Notes under the pieces: generated by a model | What the model was told of the DNA's origin: nothing | The model's input: only the letters and a program-made list of their open reading frames with translations | The model's database searches: none | Shown: positions 4,132 through 6,011 of the stretch, one piece after another | Layout of the letters: each line of letters begins with the position of its first letter | Position numbering within the stretch: the first letter of the stretch is position 1 | Translations under genes and position numbers: made by a program | NCBI GenBank assembly: GCA_027858355.1 | Contig: JAQICW010000288.1 | Coordinates: 1-6,011, forward strand | Source of the DNA: Desulfobacula sp. | Lineage (GTDB): Bacteria > Desulfobacterota > Desulfobacteria > Desulfobacterales > Desulfobacteraceae | Direction: 5' to 3' | DNA length: 6,011 nucleotides

Positions 4132-6011
4132 CACAAAAAGATATAATCGAAGTTTTGGAAGATATTCAAAACAAAATAAAAAAAACTGGAGATGAAAAAC
4201 CGAAAGAAATTTTATTTGTTTTGTATAATCTTACCGAAGATATATTTTCGGATAATATAAAATTGAAAAAGGAGAATCAAACACTCAAAGATGAAATCAA
4301 TAACCTGAAAGGAGAGCAAGGCAAACCTGTCATTAAGCCAGGTCGTAGAGAAAAAGATGGTAATATTTCATCAGAAGACGAACGAAAAGCTGCGGAAACA
4401 TCAGATGATGAAAGCAAACAGGAAGCTTTTAAATTAGGTAAATCTTCTTTGGAGAAACTCAAGGAGAATCGAATCCCTGGGGAAGTGCTTGAAAAATTAA
4501 AAGGCTTGAATGGGCAAAAATACGCAAATAAAGATGAGTTTGCAAATGCAGTAACGTCCGTCATTGGGAGTGATTTGACAAATCAATATATTCAAATATT
4601 AGTGAAGTATGCCAAATATAAAAAAAGAAAACGCAATCCAAAAATTCCTGCAATACATATTGATAGAGAAGAAATCTGTTTTGTTGATCCTGATCAACTG
4701 CCTGAAGATGTAGTGAATAAAGGCTCCAGCGTTAAAGTTGTTCAGGATTTAATTATAAAAACGGATAATATCAGATTTATTCGAGAGGTATATTATTCAG
4801 CATCTATGAATAAAACCTGGCTGGGTGAGATTCCGATAGGCTATGAAGGGGGCTACGGCCCCAATATAAAATCACATATACTATCAATGAAGTATGTTAA
4901 TAATATGTCGATTCCCAAGATCAATGAGTTTTTACGTAACTGTGATATCTTAATTTCCGGCACTTATATTTCAAATCGACTGACTAAACATATCGGTATT
5001 TTTCATAAGGAAAAGTCAGAAATTTATCAGGCAAGTCTTGAAACCAGCAGTTACCAACAAATCGACGATACTGGGTGTCGAGTAAATGGCCAAAATCAGT
5101 ATACTCAAATAGTGTGTAATCCACTCGCTACAATATTTTTTACAACAGAACGTAAAGACAGATTGACAATTCTTGATATTCTACGAAATTTTGAATATAG
5201 AAGTTTTCTATTCAATAATGAAACCTTTTCTTTACTTGAGAAGCTCAAAGTTTCCAGGAAATTAACAGCCATATTGGATAAAGTTGCAAAGGATACAGTC
5301 TTTAATGAACAAGAGATGGATAAAATATTAAATAATTTATTTCCGAATCCTAAAAAAGGCAAAATTCTTCGAATAAGAATAATGGAAGCAGCTGCGATTG
5401 CATATTACCATCAGGAAGTCGGCCGCCCGATTGTATATGTATTATTAGGTGATGATGCGCCTCAATTTAAACTCATTACCAAGGAGTTGAGTCTCTGCTG
5501 GGTTCACGATGGTCGACATTATAAGCGTCTAATCCCTATTGTTCCGAATCATCAAGAAGAGTTGACAACATTTTTGGATAGTTACTGGAAATTTTATCAT
5601 ACTCTTCATGAGTATAAGAAGAATCCCTCTCCTGAGTTTGCCAGTTCTATTTCTGATGAATATGATATATTGTTTTCAACAAAGACAGAGTACGACGAAT
5701 TGAATAAAAGGATTTCGAAAACTAAGGCCAAAAAAAGGGAGTTACTACTTGTCTTAAAGCATCCTGAGCTGCCTTTGCATAATAATCTATCGGAAAACGC
5801 TGCAAGGACTCAGAAACGAAGTGCAGATGTTAGTCTCCACACAATAACTAAGGAGGGAACGGATGCTAAAGATACAATGATGACAACTGTTGAAACTTCC
5901 AAGAAACTATCGGTCAATCCATTTAAATATATTTTTGACCGAATAAGTAAAAAATTTGAAATGCCATCCCTTGCAAGTTTGATCAGAGCTAAGTTCACTT
6001 CCCAACCAAAG
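4128..6011 (+). CDS. IS66-like DDE transposase, 3' end beyond window
   Basis: 628 codons are open to the window edge without a stop, so the gene is partial at its 3' end. ATG 4128 was chosen as the first Met; no good Shine-Dalgarno sits close to it, and AAGGAGG (4081-4087) is 40 bases upstream. The N-terminus has a coiled coil (about 43-62, KLKKENQTLKDEINNLK), as in IS66 TnpC. It is followed by a linker, a segment with IPIGYEGGYGPNIKSHILS resembling the conserved IS66 region before the catalytic core, and a DDE core. The candidate catalytic residues are D313 in QIDDTG (IS66: ADET), D442 or D443 in LGDDAPQF, CWVHDGRHYK at 457-466 (IS66: CWAHARRKF), and E556 in HNNLSENAAR (IS66: NNxAERxLR). It would cut and join DNA at element ends. 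The classical IS66 partners TnpA and TnpB are absent upstream. The gene is AT-rich, unlike the intron RNA before it. Confidence 0.87.
   Translation, partial: MTQKDIIEVLEDIQNKIKKTGDEKPKEILFVLYNLTEDIFSDNIKLKKENQTLKDEINNLKGEQGKPVIKPGRREKDGNISSEDERKAAETSDDESKQEAFKLGKSSLEKLKENRIPGEVLEKLKGLNGQKYANKDEFANAVTSVIGSDLTNQYIQILVKYAKYKKRKRNPKIPAIHIDREEICFVDPDQLPEDVVNKGSSVKVVQDLIIKTDNIRFIREVYYSASMNKTWLGEIPIGYEGGYGPNIKSHILSMKYVNNMSIPKINEFLRNCDILISGTYISNRLTKHIGIFHKEKSEIYQASLETSSYQQIDDTGCRVNGQNQYTQIVCNPLATIFFTTERKDRLTILDILRNFEYRSFLFNNETFSLLEKLKVSRKLTAILDKVAKDTVFNEQEMDKILNNLFPNPKKGKILRIRIMEAAAIAYYHQEVGRPIVYVLLGDDAPQFKLITKELSLCWVHDGRHYKRLIPIVPNHQEELTTFLDSYWKFYHTLHEYKKNPSPEFASSISDEYDILFSTKTEYDELNKRISKTKAKKRELLLVLKHPELPLHNNLSENAARTQKRSADVSLHTITKEGTDAKDTMMTTVETSKKLSVNPFKYIFDRISKKFEMPSLASLIRAKFTSQPK

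Noticed and set aside
4019..4195. 58-codon + strand ORF starting MYTGKRLTTIES
   Set aside because: It overlaps the transposase start in another frame and lacks a Shine-Dalgarno; part may be a shadow of the former maturase leader.
4277..5998. Three - strand ORFs inside the transposase gene
   Set aside because: They are antisense shadows of an open frame with clear IS66-like motifs and have no start signals.
1..6011. CRISPR array, tRNA or rRNA genes
   Set aside because: No regularly spaced direct repeats, cloverleaf or rRNA-like sequence was seen.

Overview
This window looks like a chromosomal integron cassette region from an AT-rich bacterium, with a group II intron at its right end. The organism is probably a Desulfobacterota/Deltaproteobacteria relative. 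That guess rests on the small zinc-ribbon protein and the ferredoxin-tailed aldo/keto reductase, and no phylogenetic marker gene is present.

Left part (1-1777), all on the + strand. A broken ORF tail with a helix-turn-helix-like stretch comes first. It is coupled by ATGA to a small multi-cysteine zinc-ribbon gene (255-518), whose stop codon lies inside a palindromic attC-like site (513-569). After a 32-base leader comes an aldo/keto reductase with a C-terminal iron-sulfur motif (602-1714), and then a second attC-like hairpin (1728-1777). Small genes, short leaders, a stop codon within a folded site and a gene-attC-gene-attC order are typical of integron cassettes. No integrase is in the window.

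Middle part (1796-3376), on the - strand. A tight three-gene operon encodes two helical proteins of unknown function and a 96-residue J-domain protein. Read from the right, it has a TTGACA-N17-TATTTT promoter, a TTG start preceded by AGGAG, a 12-base gap and then a 14-base overlap. It lies between attC site 2 and a third attC-like half site, so it may be one reverse-oriented cassette. A consensus sigma70 promoter (TTGACA-N17-TATAAT, 3411-3439) points the other way.

Right part (3527-6011), on the + strand. The third attC-like half site matches the left arm of site 2 at 22 of 27 positions. It is cut at 3555/3556 by the 5' end of a group II intron that starts GTGCG with a GCGA-capped hairpin. 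Candidate EBS1 and EBS2 elements in the intron can pair with the flanking bases. Where a maturase gene would be expected, there is only a 12-codon start-like remnant with stops. An IS66-like DDE transposase (4128 to beyond 6011) follows.

The most unusual observation is this combination: a group II intron ribozyme at an attC-like site with a DDE transposase in the maturase position. The intron 3' end, the right half of attC 3 and the end of the transposase lie outside the window. Whether this is one composite element or an IS66 insertion into an older intron therefore cannot be decided here.
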